Below are positions 9,485 to 18,310 of a stretch of DNA of 64,000 nt, one piece after another. A program made the translations under genes and the position numbers. Origin of the DNA: an uncultured Collinsella sp. (GTDB lineage Bacteria > Actinomycetota > Coriobacteriia > Coriobacteriales > Coriobacteriaceae); contig CABUTR010000009.1 of assembly GCA_902494555.1 (NCBI GenBank), positions 15,130 to 79,129 of the forward strand, written 5' to 3'. Numbering within the stretch: the first letter of the stretch is position 1; each line of letters opens with the position of its first letter. The notes under the pieces are model-generated. The model saw only the letters and a program-made list of their open reading frames with translations, made no database searches and was not told the DNA's origin.

Positions 9485-10486
9485 ATGCTCGATAAAGGCA
9501 AACATTTTCCGCAGTCATATGCAAGGATGCTATTCTCGGCCCTTGGAAATCATCAAGATGGACAGCTGCTTATAACAATTGATCCTTGGGATGAACGCCG
9601 TGCACGCGAGCTTATGCAGAAAGAGCTCATGCTCCGTCTTTACAACCATGTGTATGCTGATCCGGTCTATTGGAATAATCTTGGGGTTGAAGATCGCATT
9701 TTTCAGCTGGCATCCGCTATTGCGTTCGTTGAACCGGATGCTGTGTTTTGCGGATCGACGGCAGCGCTGCTCTACGGCATCGGCTCGGCGTATGCGCTTC
9801 TGGATAAAGTGCAAGTGCTGCTGCCACGTTCTACAAGGCGTGATACGTATGAGTTCGTTGAATACAAGCGCTGGCGCCCGGGCGTGGTATGGCGGCTCGG
9901 CCCGTTTACGCTGACGGATCCGTATCGGACGGTGGTCGATATCGCCCGAACGAGCGCCTTTCGCTATGCACTGGGCTATGTCGATGGCTTGGCCCGTGAG
10001 TACGATGTCGAACGCGAAGAGCTGCGAGCATATGCGCAGGCAAATTGCCGAGGGTTGCATGGCATCGCGCGTGCTTTTGACGTTTTTGAGCATATGGACG
10101 GCAGGTCAGACAATGGTGGCGAGTCCGAGGCGAGAGCAGCGATGATTCTCGCTGGGGTTGTCGCGCCTGAGCTTCAAGTTGAGATACCGCGACCGGGAAA
10201 CGCTGGCTATTATCTAGCAGATTATGGCTGGCAGATGCCAGACGGCTCATGGACGCTGGCAGAGCTGCATGGGCTAGGTAAGTTTGAAGACGAAACTCAA
10301 AATGATCCAGAGCAAGCGGCGGCAAAAACCTATCGAGCGGCCCTCATGCGCGACGCGAACCTTCGCGCCATGGGCCACAACGTCATTCATTTCAAACTCT
10401 CGGACACCTACGACGTGGAATCGTTCGGTGCCATGATGCGCGGTTACGGCATTCCGACAACAAAACCCTACGCCGACTCCCGATAG
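9485..10486 (+). CDS. AbiEi-like protein with a C-terminal Vsr/DUF559-like nuclease region
   Basis: About 333 residues. The first half resembles the AbiEi antitoxin fold seen in actinobacterial proteins: a CGSTAALLYGIGS segment, a VLLPRSTRR strand, then TDPYRTVVDIART. The second half fits a Vsr/DUF559-type PD-(D/E)xK nuclease: Glu in GGESEARA, Asp in YLADYGW, and Glu/Gly in AELHGLGKF, followed by a C-terminal RDANLRAMGHNVIHF segment. The start is uncertain: GTG 9464 and ATGs at 9467 and 9473 are in frame, and 9485 was chosen for a GGGG stretch about 7 bases upstream. The gene is single, looks less GC-rich than its neighbours, and lies between two copies of palindrome family 1. No AbiEii toxin is next to it. 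Function unknown; defence or DNA repair is only a guess. Confidence 0.7.
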   Translation: MLDKGKHFPQSYARMLFSALGNHQDGQLLITIDPWDERRARELMQKELMLRLYNHVYADPVYWNNLGVEDRIFQLASAIAFVEPDAVFCGSTAALLYGIGSAYALLDKVQVLLPRSTRRDTYEFVEYKRWRPGVVWRLGPFTLTDPYRTVVDIARTSAFRYALGYVDGLAREYDVEREELRAYAQANCRGLHGIARAFDVFEHMDGRSDNGGESEARAAMILAGVVAPELQVEIPRPGNAGYYLADYGWQMPDGSWTLAELHGLGKFEDETQNDPEQAAAKTYRAALMRDANLRAMGHNVIHFKLSDTYDVESFGAMMRGYGIPTTKPYADSR

Positions 10487-10514
10487 CGAAATCGTTCGCA
10501 GCCAACCTTCAATT

Positions 10515-10581
10515 AGTTGCGGTGAAATACGGACTGTTGAGGCCTTTAAAGGCATGAAACGGTCCGTATTTCACCGCAACT
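10515..10581. repeat. Interspersed palindrome family 1, copy 2
   Basis: Perfect 20-bp arms AGTTGCGGTGAAATACGGAC (10515-10534) and its complement (10562-10581), with a loop carrying a short AGGCCT/AAGGC inner stem. It begins 29 bp after the stop of the AbiEi-like gene. Confidence 0.9.
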
Positions 10582-10627
10582 TAGGAGGGGATGGGGCTGA
10601 GGGGCGGGCGATGCCGTTGCCTGTCGG

Positions 10628-11083
10628 TTAGTGGCGGGATTGGTGGCGGAGTTTGTCGATGGTGGCGTCGGTGCTTCGGCTGCGGGCTTCGGCGGCGGTT
10701 TGGCGTTTACGGCGGTAATCGATCATGCCTTGGATGATGGGCTTGCCAAAGCTCACGACATCATCGTTGTAGATGGCGGTTCGGGCTGCGAGGAGGCAGT
10801 CGGAAAAGTCCATATGGGTCTTGCCAAAGAGTTTGACGGCAAGGGCGACAACGGTGGGCTCGTCGACCATGACGTCATCGAGCAGCCTTTTCATGGCCGC
10901 AGAAATCTCAACGCGGGGAACCTTATAGACGTCGCGCAGCGTGACCACGACGCGCGTGATGATTTCGGGGTAGACACGAGCAGTGCGCGTGGCGATGACC
11001 TTGGAGGCGCGCGGTGACAGAACTTCGTCGTCGTCAAGCAGGTAGCGTAGGATGACGGTCTCGTCGATGATGGTGCTACTCAT
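10628..11083 (-). CDS. PIN-domain ribonuclease toxin (VapC-like)
   Basis: A 151-residue PIN-domain protein. The N-terminus IIDETVILRYLLDDD matches the first acidic PIN motif (usually DTNVLLRYLL); PEIITRVVVTL supplies the middle acidic residue and MDFSDCLLA the third. PIN toxins are Mg2+-dependent endoribonucleases that cut tRNA or other RNA. The gene overlaps its upstream neighbour by 8 bp (11076-11083), the usual antitoxin-toxin arrangement. The C-terminus has a basic tail (RRKRQTAAEARSRS). The cognate antitoxin is RelB/DinJ-like rather than VapB-like, a mixed pairing that is known but less common. Confidence 0.8.
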   Translation of the reverse strand: MSSTIIDETVILRYLLDDDEVLSPRASKVIATRTARVYPEIITRVVVTLRDVYKVPRVEISAAMKRLLDDVMVDEPTVVALAVKLFGKTHMDFSDCLLAARTAIYNDDVVSFGKPIIQGMIDYRRKRQTAAEARSRSTDATIDKLRHQSRH

Positions 11084-11399
11084 GGATATCTACTTCCTCG
11101 GGACCCAAAATCGAATCGTCGCTTTCTGTAGCAAGGTACTCAATCCAGGCATTGCGCTCCTCGGAGCGGCGATTGGGGTCCCCATATGCTTTGAGCGATC
11201 CATAGGCGGCGGTGCCGTCCTTTGAGCGCACGGCGACCGGCTGAAAGGGAAGCTTGCGCATCAAAATGCTCTGCGCGACAAATAGACGTACGGCCTCGGC
11301 GAGCGATGTGCCCATGGCGTCGTAGAGGCGCTCGGCATGCTGCTTGTCTTCCTCGCGAATGCGCACCTGCAGGATGGCTCGTTTTTGAGTCGATGACAT
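11076..11399 (-). CDS. RelB/DinJ-family antitoxin
   Basis: A 107-residue protein with the RelB/DinJ ribbon-helix-helix pattern at the N-terminus (LQVRIREEDKQHAERLYDAM, then GTSLAEAVRLFVAQS) and the KLPFQP segment typical after the RHH. Such proteins bind their own promoter as dimers and neutralise the toxin through the C-terminal half. It is the first gene of a two-gene minus-strand operon with the PIN toxin. A second in-frame ATG is one codon upstream (11402). Inverted TGCAATA-type repeats in the spacer upstream (11421-11491) are candidate operators. Confidence 0.8.
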   Translation of the reverse strand: MSSTQKRAILQVRIREEDKQHAERLYDAMGTSLAEAVRLFVAQSILMRKLPFQPVAVRSKDGTAAYGSLKAYGDPNRRSEERNAWIEYLATESDDSILGPEEVDIHE

Positions 11400-11402
11400 C
11401 AC

Positions 11403-11828
11403 TGGCCTCCCTTAATGAGCGTGCAATATGAATAGTCAAATACAGCATCGGCTAATAAATAGCCGATTTTATAACCACTACTTTATTGCACTAGAGTAAT
11501 TGAATATGATCAATACTACAAATGTACTACATCCTTCAGAAGCGAGCGTGAAATCTCTTTCGAACGTACGCGTGTAATACACTCACCTTTATAGCTTCTA
11601 GAGAATAATTCCAACCTGCCAAAACCCCTGCAATACACCCGTATTGCAGGGCCTATGCTCAAGTTTATCCCCTGCAACTGCGTATATTCAACCTGTATAC
11701 CGTTGGAGATATTCTACCGAGTGCCTGTTTCGCCGCATGTTCTCGATACGCCGATGCCGGACCACGGGCGGTCCGGGGCAACGTCGGCAGGGTCTCTCCG
11801 GCATGGGATTCAGGAGGGAGTGAACAAC
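11403..11828. promoter_or_regulatory. AT-rich divergent spacer between the TA operon and the formate hydrogenlyase operon
   Basis: About 425 bp without a gene, strikingly AT-rich for this genome. It holds GTGCAATA (11421-11428) inverted against TATTGCAC (11484-11491), a GGCTA/TAGCC hairpin (about 11450-11466), and a perfect 11-bp stem CCCTGCAATAC/GTATTGCAGGG with a 4-nt loop (11626-11651). The promoters of both operons must lie here, but no convincing -35/-10 pair can be assigned by eye. Confidence 0.6.
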
Positions 11829-12347
11829 ATGGGCAATAAACGAGTCGTAGCCGATTCCTCGCGCTGCATTGGGTGCCAAACCTGCATGGCAGCGTGTATC
11901 GAGGCACACGACATCCCCGGCAACATTGCCGCGCCGCGCCTGCGCGTGACGCGTACGTACGAGATCTCCGCACCGGTGGCTTGCCATCACTGCGAGGATG
12001 CCCCGTGCGCCAAGGCCTGCCCCACGGGCGCCTTGTTCTTTGATCCAAAGAACCATCGCATCGGCGTCAACGAGGACAACTGCATCGGCTGCAAGAGCTG
12101 CGTCATGGCCTGCCCCTTTGGCGCCGTGAGCGTGGCGACCACGCAGGTCCCCGTCTTGATGGGCGACGTGCGCGTGGGTTCGCAGACCAAGAGCTTCGTG
12201 CTCAAGTGCGACCTGTGCGTGGACCGTCCCGGCGGCCCGGCGTGCGCCGAGGCGTGCCCGACCAAGGGCCTCACCCTGGTAGACGAGGAGCGCCTGGCGG
12301 AGCTGACTGCCGAGCGTGCCCGCGTCACCATCGAAAACGAGGCGTAG
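11829..12347 (+). CDS. hydN: HydN-like 4Fe-4S electron transfer protein of formate dehydrogenase
   Basis: A 172-residue ferredoxin-type protein with clusters of Cys typical of four [4Fe-4S] sites: CIGCQTCMAAC at the N-terminus, CHHCEDAPCAKACP, CIGCKSCVMACP and CDLCVDRPGGPACAEACP. It should carry electrons from FdhF toward the hydrogenase. The ATG at 11829 follows CAGGAGGGAG by a short gap and matches the family N-terminus; an upstream in-frame ATG at 11655 would add 58 residues without family resemblance. It is the first gene of the operon and precedes fdhF by 76 bp. HycB is the close alternative name. Confidence 0.85.
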   Translation: MGNKRVVADSSRCIGCQTCMAACIEAHDIPGNIAAPRLRVTRTYEISAPVACHHCEDAPCAKACPTGALFFDPKNHRIGVNEDNCIGCKSCVMACPFGAVSVATTQVPVLMGDVRVGSQTKSFVLKCDLCVDRPGGPACAEACPTKGLTLVDEERLAELTAERARVTIENEA

Positions 12348-12423
12348 GCGGGTGGCCATACAGGCCCAACGATTGTCAAATACGTACCGATTAATCGGTA
12401 GCAGAGAAAGGAAGGAGGGTGTC

Positions 12424-14646
12424 ATGGAGAAGCACAAAGTGATCTGCCCGTATTGCGGCGCCGGTTGCCAGTTTAACCTCCTGGTTCAAAACGGCCAGGT
12501 CGTGGGTACCGAACCGCTCAACGGCATCACCAATCAGGGCGAGCTGTGCCTTAAGGGCATGAGCGGCTACGACTTCATCAACGACACCAAGATCTTGACT
12601 CCTCGCGTACTGCACCCGATGATCCGCCGCACCAAGGGCGCGGATCTTGAGCGCGTAAGCTGGGACGAGGCACTGGATTTCACCGCATCTAAGATGCAGG
12701 CCATAATTGACGAATATGGTCCTAACGCTGTCATGACCACCGGCTCTTCGCGAGGCGGCGGCAATGAGGCGAACTACGTCATGCAGAAGTTTACGCGTGC
12801 GTGCATCGGCACCCACAGCGTGGACAACTGCGCCCGTACTTGACACGGCCCTACTGTCCTCGGTCTGATGGACACGGTTGGTTCAGGTTGCATGTCATGC
12901 TCCATCCCCGGTATGGAGGATGCGGGCTGCATTTTCCTCTTCGGCTATAACCCTGCCGATTCGCACCCCATCGTCGCAAGGCGTATCGTGCGAGCCAAAG
13001 AAAAGGGTTGCAAGATCATCGTCGCCGACCCGCGCCATATCGAAACCGCGCGTATCGCCGATCTCTACCTTCCGATCAAGAACGGTTGCAATGTTGCGTT
13101 CCTCAACGCCTTTGCCAACTGTCTGGTCAACGATGGCCTCTACGACAAGGAATTCGTCGCCGAGCACACGAACGGCTTTGACGAATGGTGGGAGACCATC
13201 AAGAACTACACTCCCGAATCCGTACAGGACATCACGGGTGTCGAGCCCGCGCTGATCCACCAAGCTGCCGAGATGTACGCCACGGCGAAGCCCTCTGCCA
13301 TCATTGGCTGGGGCATGGGCGTATGCCAGCAGAAGCAGAACCTGAAGACGGTGCACACCATCGCCTCCATCGCCTGCGTTGCCGGCCAGATCGGCAAACC
13401 CAACTCCGGCCTCGCGCCCGTGCGCGGTCAGAATAACGTCCAGGGCTCTTGCGATATGGGCATGCTGCCCAACCTGTACCCTGGCTATCAGAAAGTCACC
13501 GACCCCGCCGCTCGCGCCAAGTTTGCCAAGGCTTGGGGCGTGCCCGAGGAAAAGCTCCCGCTCGAGGAGGGCTACAAGCTCACCGACCTGGGCCACCTGG
13601 TCGACGAGGGCAAGGTGCACTGCTTCTACAACTACGGCGAGGACCCGGTGCAGACCGAGCCCGATTCGGCCGGTATGCGCAAGACGCTCTCCGAGCTGGA
13701 TCTGTTCATTTGCCAGGACATCTTTATGACGCAGACGACCATGCTCGCCGACGTCATCCTGCCCGCTACCTCTTGGGGCGAGCACGAGGGTGTCTTTACC
13801 GCGTCTGACCGTAGCTTCCAGCACTTTGACGCGGCCGTTCCGCCCAAGGGCGAGTGCCGCCACGACTGGGAGATCTTCGCGGACCTGTCTACGCGCATGG
13901 GTTACCCCATGCACTACGACAACACCGAGCAGATCTGGAATGAGTGCATTAGCCTGTGCCCCAACTTTGTGGGCGCGACCTACGAGAAGATGGCTCCCGA
14001 GGGCGGTTACGCCCAGTGGCCGGTCAAGAGCACCGATGTGAACGACCACGGCACGGCCGACATGTTCGCTGGTGGCAAGTTCACCACCAAGGACGGCCGC
14101 GCCAACCTGATGGCGCACGACTGGGAGGCGCCCTCCGAGCTTCCCGACGATGAGTACCCGCTCATCCTGTGCACCGTCCGCGAGGTCGGCCACTACAGCT
14201 GCCGCTCGATGACCGGCAACTGCAAGACGCTGGCGCTGCTCGCCGATGAGCCCGGTTTTGTCCGCATGAATCCCGCGGACGCCCAGGCGCGCGGTATCAA
14301 GAACGGCGACATCGTCTCGATTCACAGCCGCCGCGGCCAGGTATACAGCCGCGCCGACGTGAGCGACCGTATCAACAAGGGCACGGTCTATATGACCTAC
14401 CAGTGGTGGATCGGCAAGTGCAACGAGCTGACCATGCACAAGGTCGACCCGGTCTCGCACACGCCCGAGGACAAGTTCTCCGCCTGCCAGGTCGACGCTA
14501 TCGCCGACCAGGTCTGGGCCGAGGGCGAGGTCGAGCGTCAGTACACCGAGCTCAAGCAGGCTCTGGTCGACGCCGCCGCTCCCCAGGACGTTGAGCCCGG
14601 CGCCGCCAAGTTCGACGACGAGACGCACGTGAATCAAATCGTGTAG
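12424..14646 (+). CDS. fdhF: Selenocysteine formate dehydrogenase H, catalytic subunit (UGA at 12841 read as Sec)
   Basis: Molybdenum bis-MGD enzyme oxidising formate to CO2. The frame is interrupted only by TGA at 12841-12843, which falls at residue 140, the selenocysteine position of E. coli FdhF, in the context VDNCART-U-HGPTVLG. Read through, the product is 740 residues against about 715 in E. coli. The N-terminus has the [4Fe-4S] motif CPYCGAGC and downstream CLKG. FGYNPADSHP and DPRHIETARIADLYLP match the family cofactor-binding segments. The start at 12424 follows AAGGAAGGAGGG. Upstream is a 16-bp palindrome (12385-12400). Conceptual translation without recoding would split it in two, so it must not be called a pseudogene. 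Confidence 0.95.
12841..12874 (+). promoter_or_regulatory. UGA selenocysteine codon with bacterial SECIS hairpin
   Basis: Downstream of the TGA, TGTCC (12855-12859) pairs with GGACA (12870-12874). The apical loop contains GGTCT at 12862-12866, positions 22-26 counted from the T of TGA, the same spacing as the GGUCU loop of E. coli fdhF. A T is present at position 17, the place of the bulged U needed for SelB binding there. Confidence 0.85.
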
Positions 14647-14667
14647 TCCCGTTCTCGTTGGCTTTTT

Positions 14668-14710
14668 GGGCCGGGCGTCCCGTACGTTCGGGAGCCCGGC
14701 CCGTTATTTT
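14668..14710 (+). terminator. Strong intra-operon hairpin between fdhF and the next ferredoxin gene
   Basis: GGGCCGGGC-gt-CCCG pairs with CGGG-ag-CCCGGCCC, followed by GTTATTTT. It could be a partial terminator lowering hydrogenase expression relative to FdhF, or an mRNA-stabilising hairpin. Confidence 0.6.
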
Positions 14711-14724
14711 GAAAGGAAGTGGGG

Positions 14725-15342
14725 ATGAACCGCTTCATCGACATCAACCCGGAGAGGTGCATCGGCTGCGGAACATGCCAGTCCGCCTGTGCCGACGCCC
14801 ACCGGATGCAGGGTCTTCAGGATACGCCGCGCCTGGCGCTCGTGAAGACCGGCGGTATTTCGGCCGCCCTTGCCTGCCACCATTGCGAGGGTGCCCCCTG
14901 CGCCGAGGTTTGCCCGGTGAATGCCATCGAGCACGATGGCGACCGCATCCACGTCAAGGAGCAGGAGTGCATCGGGTGCAGGCTGTGCGCCATCGCGTGC
15001 CCCTTCGGAGCCATCCATCCCGATGGCACGTCTATCGCCGGTGTCGCAGGCATGTGCGACCCGACGCCTTCGTATCCTAAGTCCCTGAGCAGCCTGCTTA
15101 CGTGGGCTCCCGGCCAGTACACCTGCGCTGTCAAGTGCGACCTGTGCGCCTTCGATCCGGACGGCCCGCATTGTGTGGCGGCGTGCCCCACCAAGGCGCT
15201 GACCGTCATGGGCGGCGCGGCCGATCGCGAGCTCGACGAGGCCAAGCGCCTGCGCTCGATCGAAAACGGTCCGGTCGTCGACGTTACCGCTGTGGCCCAG
15301 GGCCTGTCCGAGAAAGCAGAAGGGAGCGTAAACAATGGATAG
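14725..15342 (+). CDS. hyfA: HyfA/HycB-like polyferredoxin subunit of formate hydrogenlyase
   Basis: A 205-residue protein with four [4Fe-4S] motifs (CIGCGTCQSACADAH, CHHCEGAPCAEVCP, CIGCRLCAIACP, CDLCAFDPDGPHCVAACP). It is the second ferredoxin of the operon and probably wires FdhF to the hydrogenase arm. The ATG at 14725 has GGAAGTGGGG directly upstream; a GTG two codons earlier is possible. The coding end overlaps the next start by 8 bp, indicating coupled translation with the membrane subunit. Confidence 0.85.
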   Translation: MNRFIDINPERCIGCGTCQSACADAHRMQGLQDTPRLALVKTGGISAALACHHCEGAPCAEVCPVNAIEHDGDRIHVKEQECIGCRLCAIACPFGAIHPDGTSIAGVAGMCDPTPSYPKSLSSLLTWAPGQYTCAVKCDLCAFDPDGPHCVAACPTKALTVMGGAADRELDEAKRLRSIENGPVVDVTAVAQGLSEKAEGSVNNG

Positions 15343-17353
15343 CATGACGCTGTTTATCGCATCGCTTGCCGTCTCGTGCATCGGTGCGCTCGCCTCGGTT
15401 CTGCTGATCAAGGCCGATAACGCCGCCAAGACCGCCGGCTGCCTTATCGGCGCCGTCGCGGCCGTGCTGTCGTTCATCGCGGGCCTCGAGGCCGTGCTTG
15501 GCGACGTTTCGTCCCTCAACACGGTCTTCTTCTTCCCGTTCGCCCGTCTCGAGCTCTTGCTCAACGGCCTTGCGGGCCTGATCGTGGTCCTCATCTCGAT
15601 TCTCGCCTTTGCGGGCTTCATCTACGGTCTGTCCTACTTCGACGAGTACCCGGGCAAGGTCGGGCGCGCCGGCTTCTTTATGAACACCTTCGTCGCCTCG
15701 ATGATGCTCGTCATCACCGCCGACAACGTGTTCTGGTTCCTGGTCGCCTTTGAGCTCATGTCCCTTACGAGCTACTTCCTTGTCGTTATCGAGGAGAACA
15801 AGAACTCCATTAGGGGCGGTTGGCTCTACTTCGTCATCGCGCACGTGGGCTTCGTTCTCATCATGGCGAGCTTCCTGCTCATGACCAACGGCGTGGGCGG
15901 TTCCTTCAGCTTCAGTGATTTCCGTACGCATGACTTTGGACCCGCCGTCTCCTCCGCGTGCTTCGTCCTCGCGTTCTTCGGATTTGGCGCGAAGGCCGGT
16001 ATCATCCCGCTGCACTCCTGGCTGCCCCAGGCGCACCCCGAGGCGCCGTCCAACGTGTCCGCCCTCATGTCCGGCGGCATGATCAAGATCGGCATCCTGG
16101 GAATCCTCAAGGTCGGTCTCGACCTGCTCGCGGGTTCGGGCGTCCAGCTCTGGTGGGGCCTCATGGTCCTGGTCTTCGGATCCATCTCGTCGGTCCTGGG
16201 TGTCGTCTACGCCCTCCACGAGCACGACATCAAGCGCCTGCTTGCCTATCACTCCGTCGAGAACATCGGCATCATCTTGCTCGGTGTCGGCGCGTCCATG
16301 ACGGCGCACGCCCTGGGCAACGACGTCATCGCGACGATCGCGCTCATGGCCGCCCTCTACCACACGCTCAACCACGCCATGTTCAAGGGCGAGCTGTTCC
16401 TCGGCGCGGGCTCCCTGCTCTATGCCACGGGTACGCGCAACATGGAGAAGATGGGCGGTCTGTTCCGCCGCATGCCGGTCACGGCCGTCTGCTTCCTCAT
16501 CGGTGCCCTTGCCATCTCGGCCATCCCGCCGCTCAACGGCTTCGTTTCCGAGTGGTTCACCTACCAGTCCCTGTTCAACATCTCGACGCTCTCCGACCCG
16601 GTCGTCATGGTGTTCGCCGTCGCCTCCGCGGCCGCCCTCGCCATCACCGGTGCCCTGGCCGTCACGTGCTTCGTGAAGGCCTACGGCGTCTCGTTCGCGA
16701 GCAGCCCTCGTTCCCAGGAGGCCGCGAACGCCAAGGAGTCCCCGGCTCCGATGTTGTTCTCGCAGATGCTCCTCGCGGCCATCTGCGTGGTACTGGGAAT
16801 CGGCTCCCCGGTCATCGCCCCGGTTCTGGGCGACGTCGCCCAGAGCGTGCTTGCCGGCTCCGCCGTCACAGCCACCTCGGGCGTGTCTCTCGTGAACGAG
16901 ATTTCCGGTGCCGCCACCTCCACCCCCGCGATCGCCATCGCGCTCGTGGTCCTCACCGGCCTCGCGTTCGCGCTGAGGTCCTGCCTCGGCGCCAAGGCCC
17001 CCGCTAAGAAGACCGACCCTTGGGCGTGCGGCTACGAGCCCAACGAGCACATGCCCGTCGTCGCCACGAGCTTCGCGTCCGACGTCGAACTCTTCATGGG
17101 CCCGCTCTACACCCTGCGCGAGGTATGCACCAAGATCTGCTGGTCCATCGCGCACGTGTTCCAGAAGCTCACCGGTGTCGCCCAGGGCGTCGAGCCCCTG
17201 CCCGACCGTTTCCTGGTCGATGCACCGAGCGAGGGTGCCGACAAGCTGGCCGGCCTCGCCTCCAAGATCGAGGGCGGCAACTACTCCGTATACATCTGCT
17301 ACATCGTCGCGGCGCTCGTGGTCTTCCTCGTGCTCGCCGTGGTCATGGTCTAG
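15335..17353 (+). CDS. hyfB: Formate hydrogenlyase membrane subunit HyfB (NuoL/antiporter-like)
   Basis: A 672-residue polytopic protein, the length of E. coli HyfB and longer than HycC. The core has the proton-translocating antiporter fold: a conserved Glu in LVAFELMSLTSYFLVV, the segment GIIPLHSWLPQAHPEAPSNV and a conserved His in YHTLNHAMFKGELF. It anchors the hydrogenase in the membrane and probably takes part in ion pumping. The C-terminal third carries a CGYEPNEHMPVVATSFA segment typical of HyfB/HycC. It overlaps the upstream ferredoxin gene and is followed after 17 bp by hyfC. Confidence 0.92.
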   Translation: MDSMTLFIASLAVSCIGALASVLLIKADNAAKTAGCLIGAVAAVLSFIAGLEAVLGDVSSLNTVFFFPFARLELLLNGLAGLIVVLISILAFAGFIYGLSYFDEYPGKVGRAGFFMNTFVASMMLVITADNVFWFLVAFELMSLTSYFLVVIEENKNSIRGGWLYFVIAHVGFVLIMASFLLMTNGVGGSFSFSDFRTHDFGPAVSSACFVLAFFGFGAKAGIIPLHSWLPQAHPEAPSNVSALMSGGMIKIGILGILKVGLDLLAGSGVQLWWGLMVLVFGSISSVLGVVYALHEHDIKRLLAYHSVENIGIILLGVGASMTAHALGNDVIATIALMAALYHTLNHAMFKGELFLGAGSLLYATGTRNMEKMGGLFRRMPVTAVCFLIGALAISAIPPLNGFVSEWFTYQSLFNISTLSDPVVMVFAVASAAALAITGALAVTCFVKAYGVSFASSPRSQEAANAKESPAPMLFSQMLLAAICVVLGIGSPVIAPVLGDVAQSVLAGSAVTATSGVSLVNEISGAATSTPAIAIALVVLTGLAFALRSCLGAKAPAKKTDPWACGYEPNEHMPVVATSFASDVELFMGPLYTLREVCTKICWSIAHVFQKLTGVAQGVEPLPDRFLVDAPSEGADKLAGLASKIEGGNYSVYICYIVAALVVFLVLAVVMV

Positions 17354-17370
17354 AGAGGGGAGAGGATATT

Positions 17371-18294
17371 ATGAACATCGTTCTTGCGATGGCGCAGGGC
17401 CTCGTGGTCATGCTGGTCGCGCCCTTCTTCTCCGGCCTCGCCCGTGTGATTCGCGCGAAGATGCACAATCGCCGCGGTCCGTCCATCCTTCAGGATTACC
17501 GGGACCTCGCGAAGCTCATGGCGCGTCCCGAGTCCGTGAGTTCCGACTCGAGCTTCGTGCTGCGCATCATGCCGCCGCTGTTCCTCGCGGTGTCGTTTAT
17601 GCTCGCCATGGGCCTGCCCATGTTCACGCTCCAGAGCCCCATGCCCGTCTTTGGTGACGCCATCACCATCATGTACGCGCTCGCGCTGTCCCGCTTCTTC
17701 TTCGCGCTGTCCGGCGTGGATTCCTCCAACGCCTACGCGGGCTTCGGCGGTATCCGCGAGCTCCTCATGAGCGTGCTCATCGAGCCGTCCATGCTCATCG
17801 CGCTGTTCACCGTCGCCATCGTGTGCGGCTCCACGGACATTGCGACCATGGGTCAGCACATCGTTACGGGCAACGTCTCGAGCGTCGTCGCCGTTATCCT
17901 CGCCGGCGTCGCCTTCGCGGCCGCCTGTTACATGGAGCTCGGCAAGCTTCCGTTCGATCAGGCCGAAGCCGAGCAGGAGCTCCAGGAGGGCCCGCTCGCC
18001 GAGCTCTCCGGCCCGTCCCTGGCCATGATGAAGCTCGCCATGGGCATGAAGCAGGTCGTGGTCGTCGCTTGGTTCACCTCCATCTTCATCCCCTGGGGAG
18101 AGCCCGCGACCATCGGCGTCACCGCTCTCGTGGGCGCCGTCGTCTTCCTCGTCAAGTGCCTGGTCGATTTCGTCGTCTGCGGCGTGCTCGAGAACTCCGT
18201 TTCCCGTTCGCGCTTCAAGGTGCTCGGTAACCAGACCTGGGCCGTCGTCGGCATCGCGGTCCTCGCGTTCGTCTTCGTCGTCGTAGGCGTGTAG
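17371..18294 (+). CDS. hyfC: Formate hydrogenlyase membrane subunit HyfC (NuoH-like)
   Basis: A 308-residue membrane protein (E. coli HyfC is about 315). NuoH-type signatures are present: KMHNRRGPSILQDYRDLAKL in the first cytoplasmic loop and the acidic loop KLPFDQAEAEQELQEGPLAE. This subunit forms the hinge between the peripheral NiFe arm and the membrane arm. ATG 17371 is preceded by GAGGGGAGAGG; an earlier in-frame ATG inside hyfB gives no family similarity. Confidence 0.92.
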   Translation: MNIVLAMAQGLVVMLVAPFFSGLARVIRAKMHNRRGPSILQDYRDLAKLMARPESVSSDSSFVLRIMPPLFLAVSFMLAMGLPMFTLQSPMPVFGDAITIMYALALSRFFFALSGVDSSNAYAGFGGIRELLMSVLIEPSMLIALFTVAIVCGSTDIATMGQHIVTGNVSSVVAVILAGVAFAAACYMELGKLPFDQAEAEQELQEGPLAELSGPSLAMMKLAMGMKQVVVVAWFTSIFIPWGEPATIGVTALVGAVVFLVKCLVDFVVCGVLENSVSRSRFKVLGNQTWAVVGIAVLAFVFVVVGV

Positions 18295-18310
18295 GGAGAA
18301 GGGAGAAACT

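Noticed and set aside
9233..10581. Integron cassette with attC sites
   Set aside because: The palindromes lack the RYYYAAC/GTTRRRY core sites, and there is no integron integrase.
12424..14646. Two separate genes or a pseudogene caused by an in-frame TGA at 12841
   Set aside because: The TGA lies at the selenocysteine position of FdhF, a SECIS-like hairpin follows, and selA, selB and selC are in the same window.
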